Shown here piece after piece: positions 27,661 through 36,119 of a stretch of DNA of 64,000 nt. Position 1 is the stretch's first letter; every line of letters begins with the position of its first letter. The stretch is from NCBI GenBank assembly GCA_029866005.1, contig JARXAE010000009.1, positions 1 through 64,000 of the forward strand, read 5' to 3'. The notes beneath the pieces were generated by a model, which had not been told where the DNA came from, searched no databases, and saw only the letters and a program-made list of their open reading frames with translations. This DNA is from Fimbriimonas sp. GTDB taxonomy: Bacteria > Armatimonadota > Fimbriimonadia > Fimbriimonadales > Fimbriimonadaceae. The translations under genes and the position numbers were made by a program.

Positions 27661-29829
27661 ATGGCAATGTTATCTTTGGCTCTCGCGCTTTACTTACAGG
27701 CTGGACCTTCATTGGACACCCTGAACGAGCTCGCGAAAAAGCGGGACGCAAAAGCATTGGCGTCCTTCTCGATCGGTGATGGGTCGGAATTCAAGATACT
27801 TCGTGGGGGAGCCTACGAGGTCGGAAGATTTGGGTGGAAGGTTGAAGCGTTCGAACCCAAGTTCACGAAGAGTAAATTCGTCGTCTTCACCACGCCCCTC
27901 ACATCTCAAGACACTGGCGAACTCCTTTTTGAAAGAGTCGGGGGCAAGCTCAAGTTCATCTCCGAACTGGATCCCGAGCCGATCCGGCTGGCGCACCACA
28001 AACTCAACATGACCCTTTCACCCGAAAGAAAGGAAGTTGGGATTGTGGACGAGGTCACGACAACTGTGCAGAGGCAAGTCAAAGCCGAAGTCGCCACATT
28101 CCGTTTCTCGCCCTGCTACAAAGTCTCATCAATCACCGATGGCACGAGTCCAGTTCCATTCCAGCAGGTGGGAGGCATCGTCATTATCCCGACTCCAAAG
28201 GTCGACACAAGGTTTGTCATCACCTACAATGGCACCGTCAACCTGCCGCAGTACGCAGGCTCCATCTTGCCGAACAACGTCTCTTTGACCAACGATTATT
28301 GGTACCCACTCGTTAACCGCTGGCCAACGACCTATGAACTCACCGTAGAGCATCCTGCCGAGTGGGAAGTGATCGCTCAAGGCAACCGCCTGGATTCCAA
28401 ACCCTCCAAAGGGGGGCTGCAAACCACCTACAAAATGGACCTACCCGCCATTTACTGGAGCTTCACAATAGGCAAGATGCGACACATCGAAACCGACCTT
28501 GATGGCCTCAAGCATCACGTCTGGAGCACGAATCTGAATGAAGAGAAGATGCGCTATCAGCCACGCTTCAACTCTCACATCCTCGGCTTCTTCTCTCGTT
28601 CGTTTGGCGCCTATCCCTTTAAGCAGTGGGGTTCCTTGGATTCACCGACCTACGGGGGCGGAGCTCTTGAAGCCTATTCCTTCGCTACCTATGGCGAAGG
28701 CTGGCTCCCTGACGCCGATCCCCATGAGCCATCGCATACTTGGTTCGGTGGAATTCTGCCTAACACCTACTTGAAATCCTTCTGGAACGAAGGTTTCGCC
28801 GTTTGGAGCGAAGGTCTTTACGAGCGTGAGTGCGCTCTCGGCTCCACCGAAGACCGGCGCGCCGCTTTCGTCAAGGTCTGCAATCCGGCCGAGGATCATA
28901 ACGACGCTCCCTTGATGGCAAGCGGAGTCTCCATTGGTGGTGCGGCGTCTTCGCTGGGCTACGGAAAGAGTGGCGACGTCCTATCAATGCTTGAGCAGCT
29001 GATCGGCACGTCCAACATGCTTGAGGCCATCAAAGAGTGGGTCCGAATCCACCCCAAAGGCACCCCTGCCGAGTGGGAGGAGTTCGAAGCGATCATTTTG
29101 CGTCGCAACCAATCACTCGCCCTCAAAGACTTCTTTGACGACTGGTTCCGAAGACCCGGGTACGCCCAAGTCTCTCTCACCGGGCTGAGCTACGCACCCG
29201 GCAAGCTCAGCGGGCGCCTCAAATGGACCAGCCCGAAGTTCCGGATGCCACTGGAAATCTGGATGGAGAACGCAACCGGTGCACGCCAGAGCGTGATGCT
29301 CGACACCAAAGAGTGCGCCGAAGATGGATCATTCACGATCAGCATTTTGGGCTTCACTCCGAAGAAAATCTTCTTCGACCCTTATCGACGTGCGCTGCGA
29401 GCAGGCCCAACCCCGCGTTTTGACTCTTATGGCGATCTGTCCCAGTCGATGAAGATCTATCGCGATCCCGCGACACCTTTGTACATGACATCCTACGAAT
29501 CGTCTGCAACGGAGCTGGGCGATCTGGACCGGGTTCTCATCATTGGTCACCCCGACTCGACTCCAAAAATGAAAGACCTGTGCGTAAAAGCTGGCTTCTC
29601 GGTCAAGGGACAAAACTTGACCTACCGGGGAACTACGATCGACCTTACCAAGACTGGCGCAGTGGCGATCGTTGACCTAGGCGAAGGAAAGCGTTGCGGC
29701 ATCGCCCTCGGAAAGTGTGACCTTGCTCCCAAGCTCGGAAAGGCTCATGTGGGGCTGGTGGACGACCTCGGGCGGATGCTCCGGGGAGCAACCCGCTTCC
29801 CGCTTAACGCAAGTTCACTTCCCTTGTGA
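27661..29829 (+). CDS. M1 aminopeptidase-like exported protein
   Basis: 722 residues from the ATG at 27661 (GGTAGGA upstream, signal peptide MLSLALALYLQA follows); an in-frame TTG at 27616 is less likely. Zinc motif HEPSH at residues 355-359 and a later NEGFAVWSEG with candidate zinc Glu377, as in gluzincins. The spacing between the second His and Glu is 17 residues instead of the usual 18, and the GAMEN-like motif reads GGALEAYS, so activity is uncertain. The C-terminal 150 residues are a further beta-rich region. The 3' end overlaps the convergent phosphodiesterase gene by 26 bases. Confidence 0.78.
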   Translation: MAMLSLALALYLQAGPSLDTLNELAKKRDAKALASFSIGDGSEFKILRGGAYEVGRFGWKVEAFEPKFTKSKFVVFTTPLTSQDTGELLFERVGGKLKFISELDPEPIRLAHHKLNMTLSPERKEVGIVDEVTTTVQRQVKAEVATFRFSPCYKVSSITDGTSPVPFQQVGGIVIIPTPKVDTRFVITYNGTVNLPQYAGSILPNNVSLTNDYWYPLVNRWPTTYELTVEHPAEWEVIAQGNRLDSKPSKGGLQTTYKMDLPAIYWSFTIGKMRHIETDLDGLKHHVWSTNLNEEKMRYQPRFNSHILGFFSRSFGAYPFKQWGSLDSPTYGGGALEAYSFATYGEGWLPDADPHEPSHTWFGGILPNTYLKSFWNEGFAVWSEGLYERECALGSTEDRRAAFVKVCNPAEDHNDAPLMASGVSIGGAASSLGYGKSGDVLSMLEQLIGTSNMLEAIKEWVRIHPKGTPAEWEEFEAIILRRNQSLALKDFFDDWFRRPGYAQVSLTGLSYAPGKLSGRLKWTSPKFRMPLEIWMENATGARQSVMLDTKECAEDGSFTISILGFTPKKIFFDPYRRALRAGPTPRFDSYGDLSQSMKIYRDPATPLYMTSYESSATELGDLDRVLIIGHPDSTPKMKDLCVKAGFSVKGQNLTYRGTTIDLTKTGAVAIVDLGEGKRCGIALGKCDLAPKLGKAHVGLVDDLGRMLRGATRFPLNASSLPL

Positions 29830-30601
29830 CCCGCCCAGATGTCCCAGCGGAACTGATCGTCTCTCGCAAGAAGCTTGCTAGCTCGACTTGACGATCAGTT
29901 CCAATGAGGTCAACCTTGTGCTTGAAAAGTTCAGACCACATGTCGCGAGAATCATAGGCCGCCCAGAAGCGTAGTTTTTGGCCAGCAGCCTTCGTTCGGC
30001 TCACCATCTCAGTGAGGCTTTGGGATTCTGCCTCAGACATCTTCTGACTTCCCCGGTACTTAAACAGCTTCGTGAAATCCTCGCTGATTAGGGGGAAGAG
30101 GTTGGAGTCTTGCCCGATGTTCTCGGGGCGGCCGTCAACAAATGCCCACCGCTTCTTCTCAGCCTTCAAGACATCAATGGGACGATCACCAGAAAGGATC
30201 ACAGTGATCGCACGGCGCTTGAGACCCTTGTCATCAAACTTCGTTAGGATGCTGTGGTAGGGCTGCAGGTCCTTCTTGAGTTGCTCATAAACCGCCGCTC
30301 CGTCAGCTTTGATATCCACCAGCAAAATGAGTTCGCCGGGCTTGCCATAGACGGTGCCTCCATTAGCTTTGACTTGGGCAGCGAGCGGCTCCAGATACAT
30401 CTTTTTGAGCGTTCGTTCCGGGGTCAGCTGAGGCCGATCATGACCGACCAGAAGTTCGCCGTTCACCAGGAACACATCGGCTTCAATGCTACCGAAGCCC
30501 TGTTCCAATGCTCCCAAAAGGGGACGCTTTTGAACATAGTCATTGTGGGCATGAGCCATCGGGAGCACCGTGACTGACATGAGCAGAGCAGTGGCAAACA
30601 T
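29804..30601 (-). CDS. Glycerophosphodiester phosphodiesterase / PI-PLC-like exported protein
   Basis: 265 residues with signal peptide (MFATALLMSVTVLPMAHA). The TIM-barrel active-site elements are AHNDYVQKRPLLGALEQGF, SIEADVFL and LLVGHDRPQL, the pattern of the phosphatidylinositol-specific phospholipase C/glycerophosphodiester phosphodiesterase family found in many Bacteroidetes and relatives. ILLVDIKADG is a further core strand. It probably cleaves a phosphodiester outside the cytoplasm; substrate unknown. Confidence 0.82.
   Translation of the reverse strand: MFATALLMSVTVLPMAHAHNDYVQKRPLLGALEQGFGSIEADVFLVNGELLVGHDRPQLTPERTLKKMYLEPLAAQVKANGGTVYGKPGELILLVDIKADGAAVYEQLKKDLQPYHSILTKFDDKGLKRRAITVILSGDRPIDVLKAEKKRWAFVDGRPENIGQDSNLFPLISEDFTKLFKYRGSQKMSEAESQSLTEMVSRTKAAGQKLRFWAAYDSRDMWSELFKHKVDLIGTDRQVELASFLRETISSAGTSGRVTREVNLR
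29849..29902. repeat. Perfect 13-bp inverted repeat with nested hairpin at convergent gene ends
   Basis: GGAACTGATCGTC (29849-29861) and GACGATCAGTTCC (29890-29902) are perfect complements. Inside the loop GCAAG-AAG-CTTGC forms a second stem. It lies 20 bases past the M1-like stop, inside the phosphodiesterase coding region. No T-tract follows, so a terminator role for the M1-like gene is possible but unproven. Confidence 0.6.
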
Positions 30602-30635
30602 GGGTGAAATCTACCCAGAAAGTGTTAAGGTTGGA

Positions 30636-31154
30636 TTACAACTTAAGCGCCATTCCCCATTCTGGGCTCTGGCTGGGGTCGTGGCAAAGTCTTTCTCCCA
30701 CCCTGATCGCTCCGCGCTTTTCGTACAAGCGATGAGCGTCTTCAAGAATCTTGTCACTCCAGATTTCCATGACCTGACACCCTCGCTCCCGAGCAACATC
30801 GATGGTCACTTGCCACAGGGCGATCCCGAGCCCCTTCCCCCTGGCTTCAGGAAGGACGTATAACCGTTCCAACGAGCAGTCCGCATTTGCCACTCGAATT
30901 ACTCCGTCATGCATCGTCGTTCCCTCACCATCCGGAAGTGCCGGCATGAAGTCAACCGCCACTGTCCCGACCACTTCTCCGTCCACCTCACCAACGTAAA
31001 AGTGATTGCCTCGGTCGAAATAGTGTTCTTGGATGTCGTAGAGATCGGCGTGGTATCCGTCGGGAAACCAGCCCCAGTCCAGAATTTCGTAACAGGTGCG
31101 AATGACGTGTTGAATAGCAGGCTCGTCGGCGCGAGTGGCGAGGCGGATTTGCAC
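30636..31154 (-). CDS. GNAT family N-acetyltransferase
   Basis: 172 residues. The acetyl-CoA binding motif is LERLYVLPEARGKGLGIALW (Q/RxxGxG/A type), preceded by FYVGEVDGEVVGTVAVDF. Acceptor substrate cannot be predicted. It stands alone between the phosphodiesterase gene and tRNA-Lys. Confidence 0.88.
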   Translation of the reverse strand: MQIRLATRADEPAIQHVIRTCYEILDWGWFPDGYHADLYDIQEHYFDRGNHFYVGEVDGEVVGTVAVDFMPALPDGEGTTMHDGVIRVANADCSLERLYVLPEARGKGLGIALWQVTIDVARERGCQVMEIWSDKILEDAHRLYEKRGAIRVGERLCHDPSQSPEWGMALKL

Positions 31155-31208
31155 CGACAGAGTTTACTGGCTTGACACCTTTTTCGGCTTGAGGTATCCT
31201 GATGGCTT

Positions 31209-31284
31209 GGATCGATAGCTCAGTTGGTAGAGCAAGTGACTCTTAATCACTTGGTCCTGGGTTCGAGTCCCAGTCGGTCCACCA
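31209..31284 (+). tRNA. tRNA-Lys(CTT)
   Basis: Cloverleaf: acceptor GGATCGA/TCGGTCC, D-arm GCTC/GAGC, anticodon arm AGTGA-CTCTTAA-TCACT, T-arm CTGGG-TTCGAGT-CCCAG, discriminator A and encoded CCA. The 3' part from CACTTGG (31248) through the trailer and terminator is repeated in decayed form at 33753-33830. Confidence 0.95.
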
Positions 31285-31297
31285 ACATTTTAGGTTC

Positions 31298-31325
31298 AAA
31301 AAGCTCCTTTCGAGGGGCTTTTTTG
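31298..31325 (+). terminator. Terminator after tRNA-Lys
   Basis: AAAAGCTCC, loop TTTCG, AGGGGCTTTT with further T. It begins about 14 bases after the CCA end. Confidence 0.75.
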
Positions 31326-31518
31326 TTGCCTGAACCCAGGTTCAACTTTCTTCGATTGCGTCCACGAGCCTTGAGACTCGTTATGCGGCAAAGCGAGCCG
31401 ATGTCTTTTCGAAGATGAACTGGTCGCGACGCCGACCCAACCCCGTCTCTGTACTACGAATAAGGGACATCCTTTCCCTGAAAACAGGTTTACACTGATG
31501 ATGTAGGCGGAGAAAAAG

Positions 31519-32304
31519 ATGAGTTCTCAACAAGCAGGTAGTGTCAGTTTCGACTTTTCTGGCCAGGTTGCGTTTGTGACTGGTGCCGCGACAGGGATTG
31601 GCCGGGCGACGGCGGTTGCTTTTGCCAAGAGTGGGGCTAAGGTTGTAGCCGTCGACGTGAACCAGGCAGATGCAGAAGAAACGGTTAGCATGGCGCAGGA
31701 GTTCGGGGCTGATGCGAAGTTTGTGAAGTGCGATGTATCCAAACCAGATGAGGTCCTGGCGGCTGTGGAGGCCGCAGTAACGGCGTTTGGGACCATCGAT
31801 CATGCCTTTAACAATGCTGGCGTAGAGGGTGCTCAGGCGATGACTGGAGATTCGGATGAGGCCAACTGGGACCGAGTGATTGACATCAACTTGAAAGGAG
31901 TTTGGGCTTGCATGAAGTACCAGATACCCGTGATGCTGAAGAACGGTCGGGGAAGCATCGTGAACTGTTCCTCGATTGCGGGTGTGATTGGCTTTCCTGG
32001 GATTCCGGCTTACGATGCGAGCAAGCATGGAGTCATCGGTCTGACTCAGACAGCAGCTTTGGAGTATGCCACGCAGAACATTCGGGTGAACGCGGTGTGC
32101 CCAGGCGTGATCCAGACTCCGATGATTGATCGATTTGTGCATGGTGAAGCACAGATTCAACAGCAGTTGGTGGCTGGGGAGCCTTTGGGTCGCGTTGGTC
32201 ACCCAGACGAAGTTGCTTCGGCAGTGCTGTGGCTCTGTTCGAGTGGCGCTTCGTTTGTGACCGGACATCCGCTCGTTGTAGACGGCGGTTGGGTTGCCCG
32301 CTAG
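31519..32304 (+). CDS. SDR family NAD(P)-dependent oxidoreductase
   Basis: 261 residues, classical short-chain dehydrogenase. Cofactor motif TGAATGIGRA, then NNAG, catalytic Ser in VNCSSIAG and YxxxK in YDASKHGVIG. An acidic residue after the second strand (VVAVDVNQ) suggests NAD preference. GGCGGAG precedes the ATG by 6 bases. It is the first gene inside the block bounded by tRNA-Lys and its decayed 3' copy. Confidence 0.93.
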   Translation: MSSQQAGSVSFDFSGQVAFVTGAATGIGRATAVAFAKSGAKVVAVDVNQADAEETVSMAQEFGADAKFVKCDVSKPDEVLAAVEAAVTAFGTIDHAFNNAGVEGAQAMTGDSDEANWDRVIDINLKGVWACMKYQIPVMLKNGRGSIVNCSSIAGVIGFPGIPAYDASKHGVIGLTQTAALEYATQNIRVNAVCPGVIQTPMIDRFVHGEAQIQQQLVAGEPLGRVGHPDEVASAVLWLCSSGASFVTGHPLVVDGGWVAR

Positions 32305-32813
32305 GCATTCCTTGTGGCATTGGGGCTGGTTGTTTTGGTGGGTTGTTTTGAGTGCTTCCTGCAGATGAAGGTGATGGCTTTGTCTAATGGTTCCCATCTC
32401 CTGGCGCTCTACGGGAAAGAGCAACCCGGTCTTGACTCCTTTCCGCAATTCATTCGCTTTAGCGTACGAATTCCCATAGCTGAAGCTCGACCGATTCTTT
32501 CAGAGAAGGGGGTGAGTTCGACCTCAGAAGATAAAGATGCATGGTCTACCTTGATGAGTTGGAATACCTGATGCTTGGTTACGCCTTTGAAACAGGCTCG
32601 GGACCTTAGCGATGAATACATGGATGAAAACTCTGCCATATTCGCATTCTAGACTGTTATAAATGCTAGCTTTTATCTTAAAACCATAAAATAAACCTAT
32701 TTAGACTTAGTGATTAACGTATCCTTCTACTGGTATTAGTGCTAAAGCAACGGACTGGTTTAGTTCGTTCTTGACGGCTAATGAATCCAAACTATTGATT
32801 TAATGTTGGTGCA
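32305..32813. other. Non-coding stretch of about 500 bases, 3' part AT-rich
   Basis: Only short open frames without ribosome sites or recognisable motifs are present. From about 32640 to 32800 the sequence becomes clearly AT-rich compared with the surroundings. It may hold the promoter of the PEP-CTERM gene and remnants of older sequence. No RNA gene is recognised. Confidence 0.4.
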
Positions 32814-33614
32814 ATGATGAAAGGCTTTTTAAAACTATTGTGTGTTTCTTCAGCGTTCAGCTGCGCTCTCTCTGCGCAGGCACAGGTGCTATTGGATAGT
32901 AGCTTTGAAGTTCAAGCTCAGGTCCAAAGCACTCCTTTCTACTCGCAACCTTCTGGGGCTAAATGGGGCGCCGGATGGAACAACTGGGGTTGGAGTTCAT
33001 GGCAAGCAATTCAACCTGGAGGAGCTTGGACAGGTGGTGCTTTGGCCCGGACGGAGGAGTATGCAACTGGTTGGAAGTGGGCTCATTCTGGCGATGTGTT
33101 TGGAATCATCAAGGATCGTCAGACCATGTCTCAAACCTTTACCGCCACAGGTGACTCTGTAGGAACACTTAACTGGTTCGATGCTAACAGATCCTCTTGG
33201 CGTGAACACACCTGGTATGGACGTCCAAATGATTACAGTGTCACGCTGACAGATTCCTTAGGAAACGTTCAGACGATTGGCAACTTCACGAGTCAGGTCT
33301 TTCTAGGAAGTGAAGCCAATAGCTGGACCAATACTGGTGATGATCGTTTTTCTTTGGCTGGCAAGAAGGGTTGGTACTCTCGAACTGGGAATCCGGTTAA
33401 CTTAGTGAGCGGTGTCACCTATACGTTGAGTTTCAACAGTCTGAGTCCCTATAATTACGACTCATCTGGCAATGTCCAGGGGATAGACGACCGAACCACG
33501 CTGCTGGATGATGTTCAGTTCTCAGTGACCCCAGTTCCAGAGCCCGCGACTGTCACCGTCCTTGGTCTTGGATTGTTGGGTAGTTCGTTGGCTCGACGTT
33601 CTCGGAAACGCTGA
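32814..33614 (+). CDS. PEP-CTERM sorting domain protein
   Basis: 266 residues (ATG at 32814 or 32817). Signal peptide (LLCVSSAFSCALSAQAQ) and C-terminal sorting signal TPVPEPATVTVLGLGLLGSS then RRSRKR. The middle is rich in Trp, Tyr, Ser and Gly (for example GWNNWGWSSW) and looks like a carbohydrate-binding or structural beta-sandwich, without catalytic residues. It lies in the tRNA-Lys-bounded block, and its DNA is less GC-rich than most neighbours. Confidence 0.88.
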   Translation: MMKGFLKLLCVSSAFSCALSAQAQVLLDSSFEVQAQVQSTPFYSQPSGAKWGAGWNNWGWSSWQAIQPGGAWTGGALARTEEYATGWKWAHSGDVFGIIKDRQTMSQTFTATGDSVGTLNWFDANRSSWREHTWYGRPNDYSVTLTDSLGNVQTIGNFTSQVFLGSEANSWTNTGDDRFSLAGKKGWYSRTGNPVNLVSGVTYTLSFNSLSPYNYDSSGNVQGIDDRTTLLDDVQFSVTPVPEPATVTVLGLGLLGSSLARRSRKR

Positions 33615-33624
33615 TGCAAGTCTG

Positions 33625-33657
33625 GTTGCTGAAGCGCAAGTATTGCACTTCAGCAAC
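33625..33657 (+). terminator. Long hairpin after the PEP-CTERM gene
   Basis: GTTGCTGAAG-C-GCAA, loop GTA, TTGC-A-CTTCAGCAAC: 14 pairs with one mismatch, 10 bases past the stop. No T-tract follows, so termination is inferred from position. Confidence 0.5.
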
Positions 33658-33752
33658 TAGATCAAGGGAGACACCTCAGGTTGATCATCTGCTGAGGGAT
33701 GCGCCGCCTCACTCAAGCTAGGTTCAAACACGCGCCACCTCAAATTTTTTGG

Positions 33753-33830
33753 CACTTGGCCCAGGGTTCTACTCCCAGTCGGTCCAACAACATCCTAAGT
33801 TCTAAGAACCCCGCTTCCGGGGCTCTTTTG
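33753..33830 (+). repeat. Decayed copy of the tRNA-Lys 3' half, trailer and terminator (possible att remnant)
   Basis: From CACTTGG onward the sequence aligns with tRNA-Lys from its anticodon stem through T-arm (GGGTTC-TAC-TCCCAG), acceptor (TCGGTCCA), the CAACAT trailer and a downstream hairpin (CCCCG-CTTC-CGGGG then TCTTTT). Changes in the T-loop and CCA make it non-functional. No 5' half is present, so it is a fragment and not a second gene. Confidence 0.75.
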
Positions 33831-33931
33831 GATAAGCCGATGGCAAAAAGCCCGTCACATTAGGTTTCGATCAACACTCATCCTTCGTTCAATGCCCCGG
33901 CAACTGCAACTCAATGTAAACTACCCCTACG

Positions 33932-35152
33932 ATGCCCGAAAGCTCAGCACCTAAGAGAGCCCTTCGGATCGCGATGTTTTCTGAGTCCGTCTTGCCGGTT
34001 CTGAACGGAGTCAGCATCAGTGTTGACACCTTAGTCCAGGAGCTCAGAAACCGTGGACACAGTGTCCACATCTTTGCGCCGAACTTCATCCGGCATCACG
34101 AGAAGGATCCGAATACGCACCGGTTCCGCGCTATCGAGACTCCATGGGCAAAGGGATATCCATTCGCCTATCCCCCGTTCTGGCGAATGCTCCTGACGTT
34201 TCGAAAGTTTGAGTTTGATGTCATCCACACCCACACCCCCTGGATCGTCGGATTTGTGGGAATGCGTTGGGCTGAGAGCCACGAGATTCCCTTGGTCAGC
34301 ACCTATCACACCTTGTACGACCGGTACGCACACTACCTTTGGATGTTTCCGCGACGCTACATCCGATTCCGAATCGCGAAGCACACCAATTTCTATTACA
34401 ACTCTTGCGAGCAGGTGATCGCGCCTACGGCGGCGGCAAAACGGTGGCTTGAGCGACACGGTATCGTTCGCCCGGTTCATGTGATCCCGACAGGAATCCC
34501 AACCCCTCCGAAAATCGATAAAGCAGAAGCGCGCGCCGCCTTGGGAATTCCTCCCGATCTTCAAGTGTTGCTATACGTAGGCAGACTAGCCAAGGAGAAA
34601 AATCTGGAAACTCTGATTCAAATGGTGACAATTGTTTCGCCGGCGCATCCGAGAGCTAGGCTTTGGTTGGTTGGCGACGGTCCCTACCGAGACGACTTGC
34701 GGGCACTGGCCGCCAAACTTGGAGTCGGTGATCGGGTGAAATTTGTCGGCGCCGTGCCCCGAAACGAGGTTGACCAATACTACGCAAGTGCCGATCTTTT
34801 CACTTTTGCAAGCGTCACCGAAACTCAGGGTTTGGTAGTCCAAGAAGCCATGCAGTACGGCCTTCCCGCAGTAGCCATCTCCGGCGGTGGAGCAAGCGAC
34901 TCGATTGAGGACGGCGTCAACGGCTTAGTGACCAAAAATGTTATCGAAGAGTTCAGTAGTTCAGTGGCCCGACTGCTCGCCTCCCCCCAAGAACTCAACA
35001 AACTCGCAGAAGGCGCGCATCAAAAGGCATCCGAAAGCAGTATTGAACTGATGGTTGATCGGATTCTCGAAGTTTACGAACTAGCGATCGCCGGACATCA
35101 CCGCGAAGCAGAAGTTGGAGAGAAAGCAGTTGGAACCCGAAATCTCCTATAA
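33932..35152 (+). CDS. Family 4 glycosyltransferase
   Basis: 406 residues, GT-B fold. The N-terminal domain has SVLPVLNGVSISVDTLVQEL and DVIHTHTPWIVG; the C-terminal domain has LLYVGRLAKEKNLETLI, LVGDGPYRDDL and the donor-binding E-x7-E motif in ASVTETQGLVVQEAMQ. The HTHTPW and NGV features are typical of 1,2-diacylglycerol or mannosyl transferases. It probably acts in glycolipid synthesis at the membrane. Its 3' end overlaps the next gene. Confidence 0.9.
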   Translation: MPESSAPKRALRIAMFSESVLPVLNGVSISVDTLVQELRNRGHSVHIFAPNFIRHHEKDPNTHRFRAIETPWAKGYPFAYPPFWRMLLTFRKFEFDVIHTHTPWIVGFVGMRWAESHEIPLVSTYHTLYDRYAHYLWMFPRRYIRFRIAKHTNFYYNSCEQVIAPTAAAKRWLERHGIVRPVHVIPTGIPTPPKIDKAEARAALGIPPDLQVLLYVGRLAKEKNLETLIQMVTIVSPAHPRARLWLVGDGPYRDDLRALAAKLGVGDRVKFVGAVPRNEVDQYYASADLFTFASVTETQGLVVQEAMQYGLPAVAISGGGASDSIEDGVNGLVTKNVIEEFSSSVARLLASPQELNKLAEGAHQKASESSIELMVDRILEVYELAIAGHHREAEVGEKAVGTRNLL

Positions 35153-36119
35153 ACGCTCCGGCTATGCCGACTTCGCCTTGATCCTGGGAGTCTTAGCTCT
35201 CATTCGGTTCCTATTGCCGCGTATTCCCGTGCCTTTCTCGATCAAGCCGGTGATAGACGTCCTGCTGACCGTCGTTTTCTTGGCCTTCCCGCTGATCGCC
35301 ATCTACCGCGCCATGTCGGAGCAGCCGAAACCCAAGCATGCTCTGTACATTTTTCTCGCTGGGGTCATGATTCACGGGGGACTCGTTGCTTTGGATCTCC
35401 TTGTCTTTAAGGGCCAGGGAGTTGCTTCGTCCTTGTTGGCGCCACTAAAGCCAGCCGGATTACAGGTTTGGTGCATCGGTCTCGGAGCTCTCGTTGCGGC
35501 TCTCATCTCAGACCGAAACATCTTGATCCCGATTGGGATTTTCTTGATTGGATACGACATCTTTCTCGTTCTCACCCCGCTGGGCTTTACACAAAAGCTG
35601 ATGCAAGCGGCTCCGGACATTCTCAAGCAAGGCGGGATGTCGATTCCGGCTTCGTCAACTGTCCTGCCCACGAGCGGAAAAGCCGAAATCTCGGGAATCG
35701 TTGGACCAGCCGATCTCGTTTTCTTGGGAACCTTCTTTTTGGCGATGTTCCGGTTCGACATGAAGCCGTATACGACGCTTCGAGTCATGATTCCTGTCCT
35801 GCTTTGCTACCTGCTGTTTGTTATGCTGACGGGGATCGCGTTGCCCGCATTGGTACCGATCGGAGTCGTGACGCTGCTGGTGAACTGGCGGATGTTCAAC
35901 ATGACCAAGGACGAGAAGGTTTCAACCCTGGTCGTTGCGGTCATTGTTGCGCTGATTCTTGGCTACTCCGCCACTCGGCCAAGGCGGCCAGTTGGACCTT
36001 TGCCGTCGGCGGGCGGCCCAGAATTTCGAAAATCGGCAAGGTCGCCTGACTCAGCTTCAGAAGGTCAACGCCCGTTGTCAGCCCCTCGCGATGGGCAAAG
36101 TACACAAGGTCCTCGGTAG
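35130..36119 (+). CDS. Unrecognised polytopic membrane protein
   Basis: About 329 residues from a TTG at 35130, with GGAG 9 bases upstream; a TTG at 35115 is an alternative. Either start lies inside the glycosyltransferase gene, suggesting coupling. About eight hydrophobic helices, then a non-membrane tail of some 45 residues rich in Pro, Arg and Ser. That tail overlaps the convergent HMG-CoA lyase gene for 179 bases and looks unlike a conserved domain, so the original stop may have been lost. Function unknown. Confidence 0.65.
   Translation: MEPEISYKRSGYADFALILGVLALIRFLLPRIPVPFSIKPVIDVLLTVVFLAFPLIAIYRAMSEQPKPKHALYIFLAGVMIHGGLVALDLLVFKGQGVASSLLAPLKPAGLQVWCIGLGALVAALISDRNILIPIGIFLIGYDIFLVLTPLGFTQKLMQAAPDILKQGGMSIPASSTVLPTSGKAEISGIVGPADLVFLGTFFLAMFRFDMKPYTTLRVMIPVLLCYLLFVMLTGIALPALVPIGVVTLLVNWRMFNMTKDEKVSTLVVAVIVALILGYSATRPRRPVGPLPSAGGPEFRKSARSPDSASEGQRPLSAPRDGQSTQGPR

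Noticed and set aside
31381-32448. Long minus-strand open frame of about 355 codons opposite the SDR gene
   Set aside because: It is antisense to a clear SDR gene, has low-complexity His/Arg/Ser-rich content and no family features; it is a shadow frame.
32314-32571. Possible small gene after the SDR
   Set aside because: 85 codons, no ribosome site, unbalanced composition and no recognisable motif.
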